Assembly: GCF_003576645.1 (NCBI RefSeq)
Contig: NC_044917.1
Span: forward strand, 16,021,300-16,085,299
Source of the DNA: Ipomoea triloba
Taxonomy: Eukaryota; Streptophyta; Magnoliopsida; Solanales; Convolvulaceae
Length of the DNA stretch: 64,000 nucleotides
Direction of reading: 5' to 3'
Positions 43,051 through 54,781 of the stretch are shown here, one piece after another. The stretch's first letter is position 1, and every line of letters starts with the position of its first letter. The translations under genes and the position numbers were made by a program. The notes beneath the pieces are model-generated. The model did no database searches, was not told the origin of the DNA, and saw only the letters and a program-made list of their open reading frames with translations.

Positions 43051-43413
43051 ATGGGTTAGAAGAATAGTGCCTAGAAAGGTGGCAAGAGCACAGAAATCCG
43101 CTCTTCCAATCGTCTGGCCGAACGAGTTAGGCTTGAGAAACTGAGGGTCCGGAGGGCTGCACAAGGCGGCTACAAAGTGGGAGACTCGTCGAGTGAGCCA
43201 CTAGTCGTTTTGTCTGATGTGGAAGAGTTGGTGGCTACACCTCTAGAAAGGGAAGGGAGCCTGCTGCTAGATCTTGACTACCAAGCATTTCTAGAAGAGA
43301 TGTATTGGATGATCAATCGGAACTGCCCGACTGGCGCTTCTCCGCCATTCGTGCCCTTTTGGGAAGAAGTGCGTGTTACCACGCCACCCGACTCCCCTAC
43401 TCCTCCTCCATAG
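43051..43413 (+). pseudogene. small ORF of unknown function, two early TAG stops
   Basis: A frame of 120 codons from ATG 43051 to TAG 43411-43413 is broken by TAG at codons 3 and 8. Codons 12-45 are basic and helical (RLAERVRLEKLRVRRAAQGG). The middle is acidic and the end proline-rich (TTPPDSPTPPP). No family was recognised. The upstream G-box/TATA pattern and downstream minisatellite suggest a non-autonomous element ORF more than a host gene. Confidence 0.35.
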
Positions 43414-43589
43414 ACCCAGATTAAGTTGTGCAAGTGTACCATTCGCTCTTCAGAGAAAGAATTATTGGTGTAGTTTGATGTAAACTGGCAGGTTGTATGC
43501 CATAAATAAAATGTTTCTTTGCCTTCTCCTTGGCTACGAGCCCTAAGTACCGTCTTTTCACTTAAGCTGTAAACTCCCAACACCATCAT

Positions 43590-44436
43590 TTTCTTCTAAG
43601 GCTTGAAAGGCCAATTGTCGACCGACTTCTTAAATAAAGGCGATTGGTCAGCTCCTGACTGTAACTCCAAACACCATCATTTTCTTCTAAGGCCTGAAAA
43701 TTCCAATTGTCGATCGATTTCGTGAGGAAGGGTGACTGGTCAGCTTTTGACTACAAACTCTGAACCCCGTTTCTTCTAAGGCCTGAAAAGGCCAATTGTC
43801 GACCGATTTTGCGAGGAAGGGCGACTGGTCAACTCCTGACAGTAACTCCGAACACCACCATTTTCTTCTTAGGCCTAAAAAGACCACTTGTCGACCGACA
43901 GCACGAGGAAGGGCAACTGGTCAGCTCCTGACTACAAACTCCAAACCTCCCTTATTCTAAGGCCTGAAAAGGCCAGTTATCGACTGACTTCGAGAGGAAG
44001 GGCGACTAATCAACTCTTGACTGTAACTCCAAATACCATCCTTTTCTTTAAAGGCCTAAAAAGGCCAATTGTTGATCGATTTTGCGAGGAAGGGTGATTG
44101 GTCAACTCCTAACTCTAACTCCGAACACCATCCTTATCTTCTAAGGCCTGAAAAGGCCAGTTGTTGACCGACTTCGCGAGGAAGGGCGACTAGTCAGCTC
44201 CTGACTGTAACTCCAAACACCATCCTTTTCTTTTAGGCCTAAAAAGACCATTTGTCGACCGACTTCACGAGGAAGGGTGACTGGTCAGCTCTTGACTACA
44301 AACTCCGAAACCCCCTTCTTCTATGGCCTGAAAAGGCCAGTTATCGACCAACTTTGCGAGGAAGGGTGACTGATCAACTCCTCACTGTAACTCCGAACAC
44401 CATCCTTTTCTTCAAAAGTCTGAAAAGTCCAGTTGT
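43590..44436 (+). repeat. ~90-bp minisatellite, left part
   Basis: About nine units, each holding TTCTAAGGCCTGAAAAGGCC, GTCGACCGACTTCGCGAGG, AAGGGCGACTGGTCAGCTC and CTGTAACTCCGAACACCATC. Spacing of GAGGAAGGGCGACTGG is about 87-95 bp. Each unit has the short palindrome GGCCTGAAAAGGCC. The array is split by a CACTA element. Confidence 0.9.
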
Positions 44437-44449
44437 CACTACTATAGAA

Positions 44450-44825
44450 ATCACTTACAACGTCGGCTATTTAACGTCAGCTAAATAATTACCCAAAGTT
44501 AAAGGTTCGTTAATTAATTAAAAATAAATAAAAACTCTTTAACGTCGGTTATTCACTAATAACCGACGTTAAAGGCTAGACATAAGATTACTGCGCGATA
44601 CGACGTCGGCTAAAAGATTAGCCGACGTTGTATCTCATACAAAAGTAGTCTAACCCGCGATACTACATAGGCTAAGAGATTAGCCGACGTCGTATCGCAT
44701 TTGTAATCAGCCCCCGGCGCGATACGACGTCGGCTAGAAGTTTAGCCAACGTCGTAGCGCGCCGAATTACATTTTTTGAACCTACAACGTCGGTTACTAT
44801 AAATATAACCGACGTTGTAGGGTTT
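44450..44825. repeat. CACTA left subterminal repeats
   Basis: Five or more hairpin-like pairs such as AACGTCGGTTATTCACTAATAACCGACGTT-type stems (described by their arms AACGTCGGTTAT and ATAACCGACGTT), each arm 10-14 bp. Confidence 0.8.
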
Positions 44826-45439
44826 TTAAAAAAGAAAAAAAAACTAGTTATATTAAAAGAAATCCCTCCAATCTTAAAACTGAAACCCTCGCATTCCCTA
44901 CACAGTCGCACTACTGTAGACCAACCCTAGCATTCCTCTCTGTCTCTCATTCTCCCAATCTCAGGATTCCCAGCTAGACCCATCCATCTTCTACGACTCT
45001 ACCCTCTCGTCGGGGATTGTCCGCCTTGCTCGTCGGAGTCGTCACTGCCGTCGTCCTCACTTCCTCGCTTGTCGCTCGTCGCTGCTGCCTTTCACCTCAC
45101 TCTGCTTGTCACTGTGACGCTGTCTGTCTGGTCGTTTGCAGTTTGGCTCGTCGCTGTACTGGAGTCCGATTGTCAGTCGTCACTCCGTTCATCTACCACT
45201 CTGCCTAGGTCCATAGTTCACAACTTCACTTCTTATTTTACTTCTTCAGTTATTTTACATTATTTTGTTCTTATTTTAGTTATACTATTTTGTATTTTAC
45301 ATTATTTAGTTAGATTGCAGTGAACAAGCATCTTCTCGATTATTTCATCTTCTCGATTAACATGAGAGTAGCTGCTTTCTAATTGAAGTCACGAGTAAAT
45401 CTATTAAGATGACATCTTAAAGAAGGATTTTACTCTATT

Positions 45440-45884
<445 letters not shown>

Positions 45885-46569
45885 TAATTCTAATATGATT
45901 GTGTATTTGTGTTGGTTATTACTAAAAACTCTTAAACTTGAGCTTGTGATTATAATATTTTTTTTCTACTTTTTTTAGGGAGAAGAAAGGAGCCCCTGCC
46001 CCCTGGCTTCAACAGCTCATCTATGGCATATTTGGTTTGTGAAGTGTCAAGTGTGTTAGTTTACTGCTAATCTGCCAGAGTGCCAGAGTCCCAGACTCCC
46101 AGCGTATTAAGTGAATAAGTGTTTACAAATATTAGTTGATAGTTAATATTAATACTAATACTTCAATTATATTTCATTTTATAGGTTTGAAGGATTTGAA
46201 GATTTGAAGGCGGAAGCTTGGAAGAAATGCATAATGTTCTTTCATTTCATCTTATTACTTTGTGTGCATCATTTGCTATTTTATATATCATATTTTAGAG
46301 TTCGTTGTGACTTGGCAGTGTGTAATTGTGTATTCTGATGTTGGAGTTCGTTGTGACTTGGCAAAAATTTTGGAAGGGAAACACAATTTATATATAGATA
46401 ATTTTTTATGAACTTGTATTATTAATTAGTATCAATTGTGAGATTTATTGCTTTTATTAATTTTGATATTATAAATATAAATTGTACAGGTTTTGAATGT
46501 GATTGTGATAGCTATATATATTTGAACAGGTTTTGGGTGTAAATAGAAAAATAAAATGAATATCTAAAA

Positions 46570-46995
46570 AAAGATTACTCTACAAAGTCGGCTAGTCTTA
46601 TTAGCCGACGTTGTAGGGTAATTCTTTTTTTTTAAATTACCCTACAACGTTGGCTATTTGTAAAGAGTCGACGTTGTAGGGTATTTTATTCGTTTTTAAA
46701 TTACCTACAACGTCGGCTATTTGCAAAGAGCCGACGTTGTAAGGTATTTTATTCGTTTTTAAATTACCTACAACATCGGGTATTTGTAAAGAGCCGACGT
46801 TGTAGGGTATTTTTTTCGTTTTTAAATTACCTACAACGTCGGGTATTCGTAAAGAGCCGACGTTGTAGGGTATTTTATTCGTTTTTAAATTACCTACAAC
46901 GTCGGGTATTTGTAAAGAGCCGACGTTGTATGTTGACCTTACAACGTCGGTTAACATTTAACCGACGTTGTATGTGTACCTTACAACGTCAGCCA
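46570..46995. repeat. CACTA right subterminal 63-bp tandem array
   Basis: About five units of ~63 bp each contain ACAACGTCGG(C/G)TATT and AGCCGACGTTGT, which pair as a hairpin, separated by an AT-rich TTTTATTCGTTTTTAAAT spacer. The long minus-strand open frame here is an artefact of the repeat. Confidence 0.88.
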
Positions 46996-47044
46996 GATCA
47001 ACGTCGGATTTTAGCCGACGTTAAAAGCCGTTTGTGTAGTAGTG

Positions 47045-47715
47045 TGTTGACCGATTTTGCGAGGAAGGGTGACTGGTCAACTCCTAACTGTAACTCCGAA
47101 CACCATCCTTTTCTTCTAAGGCTTGAAAAGGCCAGTTGTCGACAGGCTTCGCGAGGAAGGGCGACTTTGCTCTTGACTATAACTTCGAACACCATCCTTT
47201 TCTTCTAAGGCTTGAAAAGGCCAATTGTCGACCGACTTCGCAAAGAAGGGCGACTGGTCAGCTCTTGATTACAAATTACAACCCCCCCCCCTTTGTCTAA
47301 GGCCTAAAACTGCCAATTGTCGACTGATTTCGCGATGAAGGGTGACTGGTCAGCTCCTGACTATAACTCCGATCACCATTCTTTTCTTCTTAGGTCTATA
47401 AAGACAAGTTGTCTATCGGCTTCGCGAGGAAGGGCGACTGGTAAGCTCTTGACTACAAACTCCGAACCCCCTTTCTTCTATGACCTGAAAAGGCCAGTTG
47501 TTGACCGACTTCGCGAGGAAGGGCAGCTGGTAAGCTCCTGACTGTAACTCCGAACACCATCATTTTCTTCTAAGGCTTGAAAAAGTCAGTTGTCGACCGA
47601 CTTCGCGAGGAAGGGCGACTGGTGAGCTCATGACTACAAACTCCAAACCCCCCTTCTTTTAAGGCTTGAAAAAGGCCAGTTGTTGACCGAATTCACGAGG
47701 AAGGGCGACTAGATA
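47045..47715 (+). repeat. ~90-bp minisatellite, right part
   Basis: Continues the array after the CACTA element with about seven more units, ending near 47715. Unit sequence and spacing match the left part. Confidence 0.9.
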
Positions 47716-47812
47716 ACTGGTAGCGCACGAGTGTCTATTCTAAACTAACAAATTTTTATTACTCAAAATATCTAAGTAATACACGAACTAATTATAGCCA
47801 CTTGGGGCCTAC

Positions 47813-48459
47813 TGATAAGCTCCCAAGACACCTAATATTAGAATATAAATTAGGGTGTTTTATAGCATTTTTAGCATTCTTAAGTGATAATCTGGTGAGA
47901 TTTTGTGCTTTAAATTCATTAACCACACACAAAGCTACCTTTGGTATAAATCGAGACATTTCAGAGGTCCCGGGAGCAATTAGGAATAAAGAACGAGCGC
48001 ATTGAGCAAACCAAGCAGGACAGGAGCCCCGAAGGACCCGGAAAGGTGCATTCTTATCTATTTTATTATCTTGTTCTTAGATTGAATTAGCTATGTTGGA
48101 TTGTGTGAAGCTATGTTGCTAGTGTGATGATCCTAGTTCTTATTTTGGATTTAATTGCTTACTTGTTGGAAAATTCTATTATTGTCTATTGATTGGTGTT
48201 TTGATGAGATCTTGTATGGATTTGGCCAATCTATTAAGAGATTGAGTTCTTGACTCTATCATGGCTTTGATTAGAGTTGAGATAGAAGCTTTATGGCAAT
48301 CATAGATCCTATGGAATTCATATTAGGAATAGTAGGAAAGTGTGTAGCTAAGGTGTTTGATGAAATATCTCTTAGCACTTTGGTTGCTAAAAGGCACTCC
48401 TAAGTCTAAGATGCCCTAGTACACAAAGGTGGAAAAGGACTAAGAAGACACACTCTTGA
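47813..48459 (+). mobile_element. Athila-type 5' LTR fragment, internally deleted
   Basis: Starts TGATAAGCTCCC. The sequence 48090-48455 matches (inverted) the U5 part of the LTR at 56893-58207, but the palindrome-TATA module and the LTR end plus primer site are missing; the sequence jumps into gag at 48460. CCTAC (47808-47812) may be its left target-site copy. Confidence 0.65.
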
Positions 48460-50247
48460 ATAGCACGTTGGTTAGAGAATCAGGATGACCACCATTTTAG
48501 ATCATGGCTGCAGTTACACAAGGAGTTCATGAATGAGTTTTTCCGAATCACCAAGACTATGAGAATTAGGAAACATATTCAAGAATTCAAGCAAGGTAGA
48601 TTGGAGAGCGTAGGAGAAGCATGGAGGAGATTTAAAGTCCTGAAAAGACAATGCCCGCAGGATCTAATGCACCCATGGGACGCGATCAGCTCATTTTATG
48701 GAGGCTTAACTGATGAAGGAAAAATGCTCCTTGACTCATCTTCAAGTGGTGCTTTTGTCTCTTTAGCATTGCCGGAAGCGGAAGAGCTAATAGAAAGGAT
48801 ATCGAAAAACACTTCATGTTGGTATGACCAAAGAGGAGAACATGACGGCATGTACGAGATCAATAGTCACGTGGCGAACGAAGCAAAAATCGAAGCGATG
48901 AATCATGAGATCAAAAAGCTACAAGCAATGGTAAAAAAGATGGAAGGAAAACCGAAACCTTGCATGGCCTTAATATTATATTGTAATATCTGTGGAGGAC
49001 CGCATGACACATCACCGTCTACAGATGAGCATGTGGAGGCGGTTGATTATCAAAGGGGTCCCAATTATAATGCCTATGGAGGAAATCAAAGACAGAACAA
49101 CAACTGGAAACAAGGTGATGGATGGAACAACAACAACAATGAAGGATTTCAAGCAAGAGCGCAGTACAACTATGGAAACAAACCTACCTATGGACAAAAT
49201 GAGAAAGGAAGACTTATGTATGGTCAAAACCAAGGAAATGGAGGCCAAATGACTCAGTATAGACCTCAGTACAACTCTCAGTTGGATTACGCCTAACAAA
49301 GAAGGGATGATATAAGAGAAGTGGACGAAAGACTTACGAGAACAATCATGGAATTAAAGAATAATCGAGCCAATCTGAAGTAAGAGATTACACAGGAGAT
49401 TATACAGGAAATCTCGAGTCTAAGACAAGAATCAAAGGCCACTCTCAAGACAATTGAAAATCAGATATCTCAAATGTTCCAGATGATGTCCGAAAGACAT
49501 TATGGACAACTTCCTAGTAACACAGAAAATAATCCCAAGGAAAGAGTCAATGCCATAGAAGCAATTGAAGAAAAGCACGAAGGATGCGACCCGATGGATA
49601 TAATCTGTGGAATATGCAAATGCGAGAAGGAAGAGAAGGAAAAAAGGAAAGAGAAAGGAAAAACTGACTCTTGTAGTTCGAGCCTTGATACGAACACCAA
49701 AGACGCTTCTTGTGGAATTTCAACGAAGAGAAGGGAAGGCGAGATCACCTCTTGTGACCATATTGAAAAGAATGAGTTGCAGCTAAGCCAAGCCAAAACT
49801 TTTAAGGAGAAGGAAACGGGAAGGAGTGGTACATTTAATGCTTTTATTCAAAAACTCTTTAATGATAAGCAATGCCGTGAATTGTTTGAGGATGATGATT
49901 GTGATAACTATGCTTGTTTCAGCAAAGAGATATCGGCTTGCATGACTACGGGTTACCCTGTAAAGAAGGGTGACCCAGGAGCTTTGGTAATCCCTTGTTC
50001 TATAGAGGACATGAATTTTCCAAATTCTCTAACCGATCTCGGAGCTTCGATCAATTTGATGCCTTCTAGTCTTTTTGAAAGGTTGAACTTACGAAGTCTA
50101 AAACTGACAAGGCTTACACTTCGTCTAGCCGACGAAACCACACGGTATCTGGAAGGTTTAGCTGATGACGTGTTAGTAAAAGTAGGAAAATTTCTTGTGC
50201 CATGCTCGTATAGACGTGAGCTCGGCCGAAATCGCATTGAGATTTGA
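48460..50247 (+). pseudogene. Athila-type gag-protease, truncated at both ends
   Basis: One frame runs from the LTR junction (48460) to 50247 with two TAA stops (49297-49299 and about 49381-49383). Residues equivalent to EAWRRFKVLKRQCPQDLM and ISSFYGGLTDEGKMLLD are the retrotransposon gag core. CNICGGPHDTS near 48985 is a zinc knuckle missing its last Cys. A Lys/Glu-rich linker leads to LTDLGASINLMP near 50030, the retroviral-type aspartic protease active site (D-x-G-A-S). Normally reverse transcriptase follows; here the frame leaves protease sequence soon after VGKFLVPC and meets post-integrase DNA, so RT, RNase H and integrase are deleted. Only copy in the window with recognisable gag. Confidence 0.82.
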
Positions 50248-50439
50248 TAGACAAGCCAAGAATGAAGGAAAAGAAAGAATGGAAAAGAAGGATGAAGAGT
50301 TGAAAGCAATGATCAAGACAAGGACCAAAACAAAGCCGAAATGGAAGAATGAAAAGCTCATTTGGAAGAATACTTGGGTACCGAAATGCTTTCAAACAGC
50401 TGCAAAGGAGTATGGTTGAGAAGGAAAAGAGGCACATTG

Positions 50440-50488
50440 CGTCTAGCCAGAGACGTAAATTGTGGCACTGCTTGGAAGGCAACCCAAG
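50440..50488 (+). ncRNA. hairpin pair after the pol deletion
   Basis: CGTCT (50440-50444) pairs with AGACG (50451-50455) around AGCCAG; CTTGG (50471-50475) pairs with CCAAG (50484-50488). Same two-stem design and order as at 11696-11748, placed downstream of where pol would end. Confidence 0.5.
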
Positions 50489-50671
50489 GTTTAATAATTT
50501 CTTTATGATTGTTTTACGTTTTGTTTTAATGCTTTCTTTAGTATTCTACTTGGTACATGTTTTCGGGAGATTAAATTGTGGGTTTAAAGACCGAAAAAAT
50601 GCCACGGGAAGGCCAAACGGACAAAAGGCGAAAGGAAAAACCGAAAACTGGAAGAAAAGCCCAGACTGGGC

Positions 50672-50765
50672 CATCCACGTGTCCTTCACGCGTGTGGGAC
50701 ACGTGGACGATTTCCAGTAGCCATCCACGCGTCCCAACACGTGTGAAGGTGGCGTGAACGCCACA
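50672..50765 (+). promoter_or_regulatory. palindromic modules upstream of ORF B
   Basis: TCCACGTGTCC and GGACACGTGGA arms enclose a CACGCGTG core (about 50672-50707); a second module has CCACGCGT and CACGTGTG. A duplicated GGCGTGAACGCCAC palindrome follows at about 50753-50782. Position matches the internal cassette of the other elements. Confidence 0.45.
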
Positions 50766-50917
50766 TGAGGCGTGAACGCCACATGCCGAACCACGCACAT
50801 TGCATCCCCAAAACACAAAATCTTCTTCTTCTCCACGCCAAAACACCCTTCCAAGCCAAGGTTTGAGCAAAGTTCATTATTTTTCATCTTTCAAGGGTTA
50901 AAAACATCAACAACAAG

Positions 50918-51622
50918 GTAAAAACATCTTCTTTTATCTATTTTCATGGTTATTTATGAAGATTGAAGCATATGGTGATGAAAGTTTATCCTACATTACT
51001 TTGCAATGTTTTGAATGATTTGAATGTTTATATTGGTTAATAAAGCATCATAGAACTATCTCTTAATGTTTTCTTCCATTATTTGTGGTTGCATTGATAG
51101 ATTGAATTTAAATTTTGAGCTTTAGTATGAACACCATTGTTATGCATATGGGTTTACTTGATTTCTTGTTCATATTATGAAATTGATGATTGAATTGAGA
51201 TGCAAGCTTGTTTTAGAACCATTATATACCATCAATTTGATGTTACACATGCTACATTGTTGAAATTGAATTTTCATCTCTCAACCCTAATTCTTGAATT
51301 TGGAAAAGAAGATGAAGTTGACTTTTTGAAATTGTTGACTTCTATGTTGACTTTTTATTAGACTCTTGAATTTAATTATCCTATCTTGAAATTGAGAATG
51401 TGTGTGATATTGGAATTGTATTGTCAATATTTTTATGATGGAATTTGATCGAATTATAGGGGAAACTATGGCAAAATTTTCAAAAATCCCTATTCCCTAA
51501 TTTTCGAATTTTCCCTACTTGTGACAAGAAATTTTAGCTACAATCATTGGTGTAATATTGGAAGATAACTGAAACAAACCAATTATTTTGTGGATTATTG
51601 TTAAATTTTCTAAATTTTGTAG
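50918..51622 (+). other. predicted leader intron before ORF B
   Basis: Donor CAAG|GTAAAAAC at 50918 and acceptor TTTTGTAG|G ending at 51622, one base before ATG 51624. 705 nt. The homologous donor in the 38103-42790 remnant is mutated from GT to AT at about 38732. Confidence 0.55.
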
Positions 51623-51623
51623 G

Positions 51624-52452
51624 ATGGGAAGAAGGAAGGAATTAGCTAAAAAGACTAAGCATGACAATGCCGAATCTAGTCGGCCTAGGACAAGAGTCCA
51701 ACTTCCATGCCATCAACAACAAGAAGACATCCCACCTATTCCTCAGGAATTGGGCACACGACCGCTAAGGAACTTAACAGCAGCTGAACGTGCCTTAGTG
51801 GATGTCTACCGAGGAAAAAGGCTAAGTGAAGGTAGATTCTTCGAGCCAAACATGCTACAAGAATTCGGATGTCAGGAAGATGTATATCGATTGTTAAGGC
51901 ACCCCTAGTTAGGAAGACTTTTCGAGTGGAGGGTCCAACTTATTCGCCGATTACTTATGAGTTCATAGCAACATTCGACATCAGGCGTGAGGCCAATGAC
52001 GCGAGACAATCGATCAAGTTTTCTCTCTTTGGCAACCGTTATCATGTCTCAGTGAATGAACTTGTAGTGGCTCTAGGTTTTCACGACGAGATTGAAGTAT
52101 CAATGCCTTATTTTAGGGATTTTAAATTTGACTTTGACAATAACAGGGATGGTGTGAATTATTGGAAGGAAATCACAAATGGTCAACCCTACAACTCTTG
52201 CAATTTAAAGGCTAAGCACATCTCCAAGAACTATATGAAGGCCATTAGATTGGCACTAGCTGTGAATTTCTCGGGCAGAAAGACGAAGAAAAACAAAGTT
52301 TACCGCTAGGATCTATTTTACATGTAGAGCATGGAAAATAGAGTAAATGTCAACATGGGAGCCCAAGTGAAAAAGTGGCTGCAATCCCAAACAAAGCAGA
52401 AGGTACAATCTGTGTTTGTAGGTCCTTTGGTGACTAGATTGTGCTAGGGATT
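51624..52452 (+). pseudogene. ORF B, Athila ORF-1-like protein, truncated
   Basis: From ATG 51624 (MGRRKELAKKTKHD) the frame is open to TAG 51906-51908, continuing in another frame from about 51869 (EGPTYSPITYEFIATFD, FSLFGNRYHVSVNELVVALG) to TAG 52307-52309. Shortly after, a TAG replaces the TGG expected in the FYMWSMEN segment. The 3' end is removed at 52453 by the Tekay LTR. Confidence 0.72.
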
Positions 52453-53232
52453 GGTGTGACACCCCAACTTTTCACAAGCTGAGATAGCTAAAACTTTAAA
52501 CATAAAAGCTGCATATCTCAACAACTACTAACACTATAGCGGAAGCGATTTAAAACTTATAGGGTGTCATGCCACATATAGGTAAAACACAGCCTAGATG
52601 CACAAGCTATCCAAAAACAAAATAAAACATAAATCCTCAAAACTTCATAGTAACAAACTAGTCAAGGTACATAATCCAAAACAAAGGCACACAGACCCGA
52701 AAGGAGTCTAAAACATCATTTAGTCTAAGCAAGCATAACATAGCTCAAGCGCGCTCACGGCTTAGACTACTCCATACCTGGAAAACATTTAGAAAACCAT
52801 TAGCAAAAGAATGTTAAGCAACCACCACTCACACTCGTGAGAACATACATAATACAATAAGCTTGTAAATAGGTTTACACACCCGTATAGAATATACACA
52901 CCAACGAACTATTCTTTAGTTAAAACGGAGACTCAACAACAACAAGCTGAATAAGCCATAAACTAAGGACTCTCCAAGTAAAACCAATATCCAATATGAA
53001 TGTACAAGGCAACAAGTCTATAACGGAACACCAACTGAATCATAACCTCAACAAATTACTCACAAGGAAACCACCAAACCGCAATATATCATGGAATAAC
53101 GGATAACAACTGAGATACAACTCAACTAAAGAACCATAAGGAACCAAGCAAACACCATACCAAAGATAAGCACCAAACCTTACCCTCCAACCACAATACC
53201 ATCCCTCATACCAACCACCCAACCAAAGTTAG

Positions 53233-53590
53233 TACACAGAGGCATAAAGCCCAACCACAGAGGCAAATGATGCCCATTACCACAGAGGCGAAAGCCCAAT
53301 CACAGAGGCAAATGATGCCCATAACCACAGAGGCGAAAGCCCAATCACAGAGGCAAATGATGCCCATAACCACAGCGAAAGCCCAATCACAGAGGCAAAT
53401 GATGCCCATAACCACAGAGGCAGCCCAATCACAGAGGCAAATGATGCCCATAACCACAGAGGCGAAAGCCTCACAGAGGCAAATGATGCCCATAACCACA
53501 GAGGCGAAAGCCAAATCATAGAGGCAAATGATGCCCATAACCACAGAGGCAAAAGCCCACAATTAGCTACACAGAGGCAAATATTGCCCA
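53233..53590 (-). repeat. ~45-bp minisatellite inside Tekay LTR
   Basis: About eight units of AGAGGCAAATGATGCCCATAA plus CCACAGAGGCGAAAGCCCAATC with small deletions. Related to the array at 36366-36560 (shared GCCTCTGTGATTGGGC in inverse). All long open frames here are repeat artefacts. Confidence 0.9.
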
Positions 53591-53909
53591 CAGTTAGCTC
53601 ACCCTCAACAATCCAAAAGATACTCAGAGATTCGCAACTCCACTTCCAACCTCAGACTCAATCTCCAAGGATTATCCACCAACAGTGTTCATCTCAAATT
53701 ATGAACACAACATACACTCAGGAAATATAACCAAGGATTCAACCAACCAATAGACCAAGAGAATGAATCAAAAGAAATTGATAAATACTCAAGAACCAAG
53801 GTGAAATACTCAACAAAATATCCAAACAAGTTCCAGAATCAGAGATGAATCAACAAGACAACAGATCGCAAAACAAGCTACTGGAAACAGAACCAGGATA
53901 GACCTTGCG

Positions 53910-54095
53910 GAGCACTTTCACGGAAGACCATGTTCCGCGGACCTATTCCACCAACACTAACGGAACGCCCTCACGGAGCTACCCCTTCCGCCGAACTCTT
54001 CCTCTAGTTCTAACGGAACACACCAACGGAACACGATGTTCCGCCAAACTCTTCCACTAGTGTTCTTACGGAACATTCCAACGGGACACATTATA
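53910..54095 (-). promoter_or_regulatory. GGAAC/GTTCC palindromic modules in the Tekay LTR
   Basis: Repeated blocks such as GGAACACGATGTTCCG, ACGGAAGACCATGTTCCGC and ACGGAACGCCCTCACGGAGC at ~50-60 bp spacing. Different core, but the same habit of serial GC-rich palindromes within an LTR as in the Athila families. No TATA assignment attempted. Confidence 0.35.
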
Positions 54096-54588
54096 CCATT
54101 GAAACGCACTGCAAGGACGACTCCAACCAACAGAAGCCAAACTTAGAACAAAATACGAAATACTCATTCCAGAATACAAAAGTATGATTAGATTGCCTAG
54201 ATTACACATCTCAAAAGCCAAATAAACATGGAATCCATCACAATAAATGCTCAATACAAGCTCTTTTATATGGATAGGAAAATCATTAAGAGACTGAAAA
54301 AGAATAGGAATGATTAATACAAGCTCTTTTATATGGATAGGAAAATCATTACATACATAGTGTATATATCATATTAGGGTAACTACAATAAATAATGGGC
54401 TTTTATAAAGAATGGGTCTTGCATTATTCAATATAATACTAATAAGTATAAAATTGGTCCTTCAAAAAATAAATTGGGCCATTACATAATATATTTACTT
54501 ATAAGAAATATAAGGATCCAAATTAAAGAAATCCCTTATAGAAATTAAATCAAGAATTGGGCCTTAGAAAAAATAATTAATATTCTGG

Positions 54589-54658
<70 letters not shown>

Positions 54659-54781
54659 TAGAAGAACGAAACCCAATTAGTTTTCAAAAAAAAAAAAAAC
54701 GAAGCCCAATTAAATCAAATAAATTACACGGTAGAAATAATTACCGGTCTCAAGGCTTGAACGAAAATACGGGGTGTTACA

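Larger units (their letters stand above)
52455..54781 (-). mobile_element. Tekay-like 3' LTR (minus)
   Basis: Minus-strand start TGTAACACCCCG at 54781, preceded by a purine tract (AAGGGGGTAGAG) and the GAGGACGAAGCTCC motif usual upstream of Tekay 3' LTRs; end at 52455 (TGTGACACCCC on plus). Contains the array 53233-53590, a set of GGAAC(A)...GTTCCG-type palindromes near 53910-54085, a 63-bp direct duplication near 54253/54316 and (TA)n at about 54591-54655. Confidence 0.75.

Noticed and set aside
46637..46957. 106-codon minus-strand frame in the CACTA element
   Set aside because: It is a translation of the 63-bp subterminal tandem repeat; residues simply repeat with the unit.
53206..53562. 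118-codon frame rich in Cys/Ala/Ser
   Set aside because: A shadow of the 45-bp minisatellite, open in several frames on both strands.
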